From Candidatus Aminicenantota bacterium (lineage in GTDB: Bacteria > Acidobacteriota > B3-B38 > Guanabaribacteriales > B3-B38), in contig JAOUOQ010000096.1 of NCBI GenBank assembly GCA_029880275.1, positions 1 to 7,224 of the forward strand: a stretch of DNA of 7,224 bases, in the 5' to 3' direction. A model generated the notes under the pieces. That model worked only from the letters and a program-made list of their open reading frames with translations. It was not told the DNA's origin and did not search any database. Shown here piece by piece: positions 6,402 through 7,224 of this stretch (the stretch's first letter is position 1; every line of letters begins with the position of its first letter). The position numbers and the translations under genes were made by a program.

Positions 6402-7224
6402 ATGGATATCTGGGGACGCTTATATCCCTATTTAGCTGCTCTCATAACCGGGGTGCTTATATTCTTGAGCATCCCTAAAATCGAACTTAGCTTCTTAGCC
6501 TGGATATCCCTTTCTCCTCTGATCTATATCGCTGTTAAAAAACCCCCTCTCACCTCTGTATGGGCTGGGGGCTTAGCAGGAGTGGTCTTTCATAGCGTGT
6601 GTCTCTACTGGATTGCTTCGGTGATGCACAAGTATGGGAAGCTCTCCCTGGTTGTCAGCTGGCTGATCGCTCTGGTGCTGGTGCTTTATCTCTCCCTTTA
6701 CTTTGCGCTATTTACCTTTCTCCTGAGCAAGCTCACCTGCACCCTGGGACCAAAGCTCCTGTTCATCGCCCCTTTCCTCTGGGTCAGCCTGGAATACATC
6801 AAGACATTTCTTCTTACAGGTTTCCCATGGGAGCTCATCGGTTATTCTCAATATCGCAACCTCCCCCTTATTCAAATTGCCTCCTTTACAGGTGTATATG
6901 GGATTTCGTTTCTGATTATTTTGGCCAATTGCCTTATAATCTGGTGGCTTACCGCTGGGTTGAAAGGGAAATTTTCTCTGGGGATAACCGCCCTTTGCGG
7001 GATGATATTTGCCGCTGCATTGTTATACGGCTACTGGCGTCTTAGCCAGCCCTTCCCCACCGGGGAGGGAATCAAGGTCGCCTGCATTCAGGGAAATGTA
7101 TCCCAGGAAAAGAAGATGACAACCCTGTATCTGGAGGAGATCTTTCGGGACCACTTCCTTATGACCAGAGAGGCTTCCCTGAGAGGGAATCAAATGATAG
7201 TATGGTCGGAGTCGGCTGTTCCCC
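6402..7224 (+). CDS. lnt: Apolipoprotein N-acyltransferase, 3' end cut by window
   Basis: Inner-membrane enzyme that adds the third acyl chain to the N-terminal Cys of lipoproteins, the last step of lipoprotein maturation in diderm bacteria. The frame is open from 6393 to the window end; 274 codons are visible. Six or more hydrophobic segments fill about 8-212, with the Lnt motifs VFHSVCLYWI (62-71), Glu131 in LEYIK and LLTGFPWELIGYSQY (137-151). The nitrilase-like catalytic domain starts near 214 with IKVACIQGNVSQEKK. The window ends four residues after Glu270 in MIVWSESAVP; this Glu matches the catalytic E267 of Escherichia coli Lnt. The catalytic Lys and Cys lie beyond the edge and cannot be checked. 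ATG 6402 has AGG at 6394-6396; GTG at 6399 is an equally possible start directly before it, and an in-frame stop at 6390 excludes anything longer. Probably the fifth gene of the nfeD operon. Confidence 0.95.
   Translation, partial: MDIWGRLYPYLAALITGVLIFLSIPKIELSFLAWISLSPLIYIAVKKPPLTSVWAGGLAGVVFHSVCLYWIASVMHKYGKLSLVVSWLIALVLVLYLSLYFALFTFLLSKLTCTLGPKLLFIAPFLWVSLEYIKTFLLTGFPWELIGYSQYRNLPLIQIASFTGVYGISFLIILANCLIIWWLTAGLKGKFSLGITALCGMIFAAALLYGYWRLSQPFPTGEGIKVACIQGNVSQEKKMTTLYLEEIFRDHFLMTREASLRGNQMIVWSESAVP

Noticed and set aside
6599..7045. Plus-strand 148-codon open frame inside the last gene
   Set aside because: It is the wrong frame of lnt; the frame from 6402 carries the Lnt motifs and stays open to the window end.

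Overview
The window looks like a piece of a Gram-negative (diderm) bacterial chromosome. It has an outer-membrane porin ending in the C-terminal Phe typical of beta-barrels, a SPOR-domain protein and an apolipoprotein N-acyltransferase. The porin type (Porin_5-like) and the NfeD/stomatin/GGDEF/SPOR mix suggest an uncultivated or poorly sampled lineage, perhaps near the FCB group or related candidate phyla. That placement is inference; no marker gene settles it. I see no mobile elements, RNA genes, CRISPR arrays or rRNA. Genes are densely packed and base composition looks even.

Left part (1-1962): the 3' part of a porin gene on the + strand converges, across 38 bp, on a DppB/OppB-type ABC transporter permease on the - strand. 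The permease stands alone: no second permease, ATPase or binding-protein gene lies next to it in the window.

Control region (1948-2121): a compact divergent intergenic stretch carries two sigma70-type promoters back to back. One points left to the permease (TTGACA-18-CATAAT). The other points right to nfeD and is a perfect consensus (TTGACA-17-TATAAT). A small palindrome, GTACGTAC, lies between them.

Right part (2122-7224): five co-directional genes with gaps of about 12 to 73 bp, probably one operon. They are a full-length NfeD membrane serine protease, its usual partner stomatin/SPFH protein, a receiver-GAF-GGDEF signalling protein, a membrane-anchored SPOR protein, and the 5' two-thirds or so of lnt, cut by the window edge just after the catalytic Glu. 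The first two form the known protease-stomatin pair. The last two work on the cell envelope (peptidoglycan binding and lipoprotein acylation). The signalling protein between them has unusual substitutions in both its receiver and its GGDEF domain while keeping a c-di-GMP inhibitory-site motif. The most interesting idea here is that this operon links membrane microdomain proteolysis, c-di-GMP sensing and envelope assembly; that link is inferred from gene order only.
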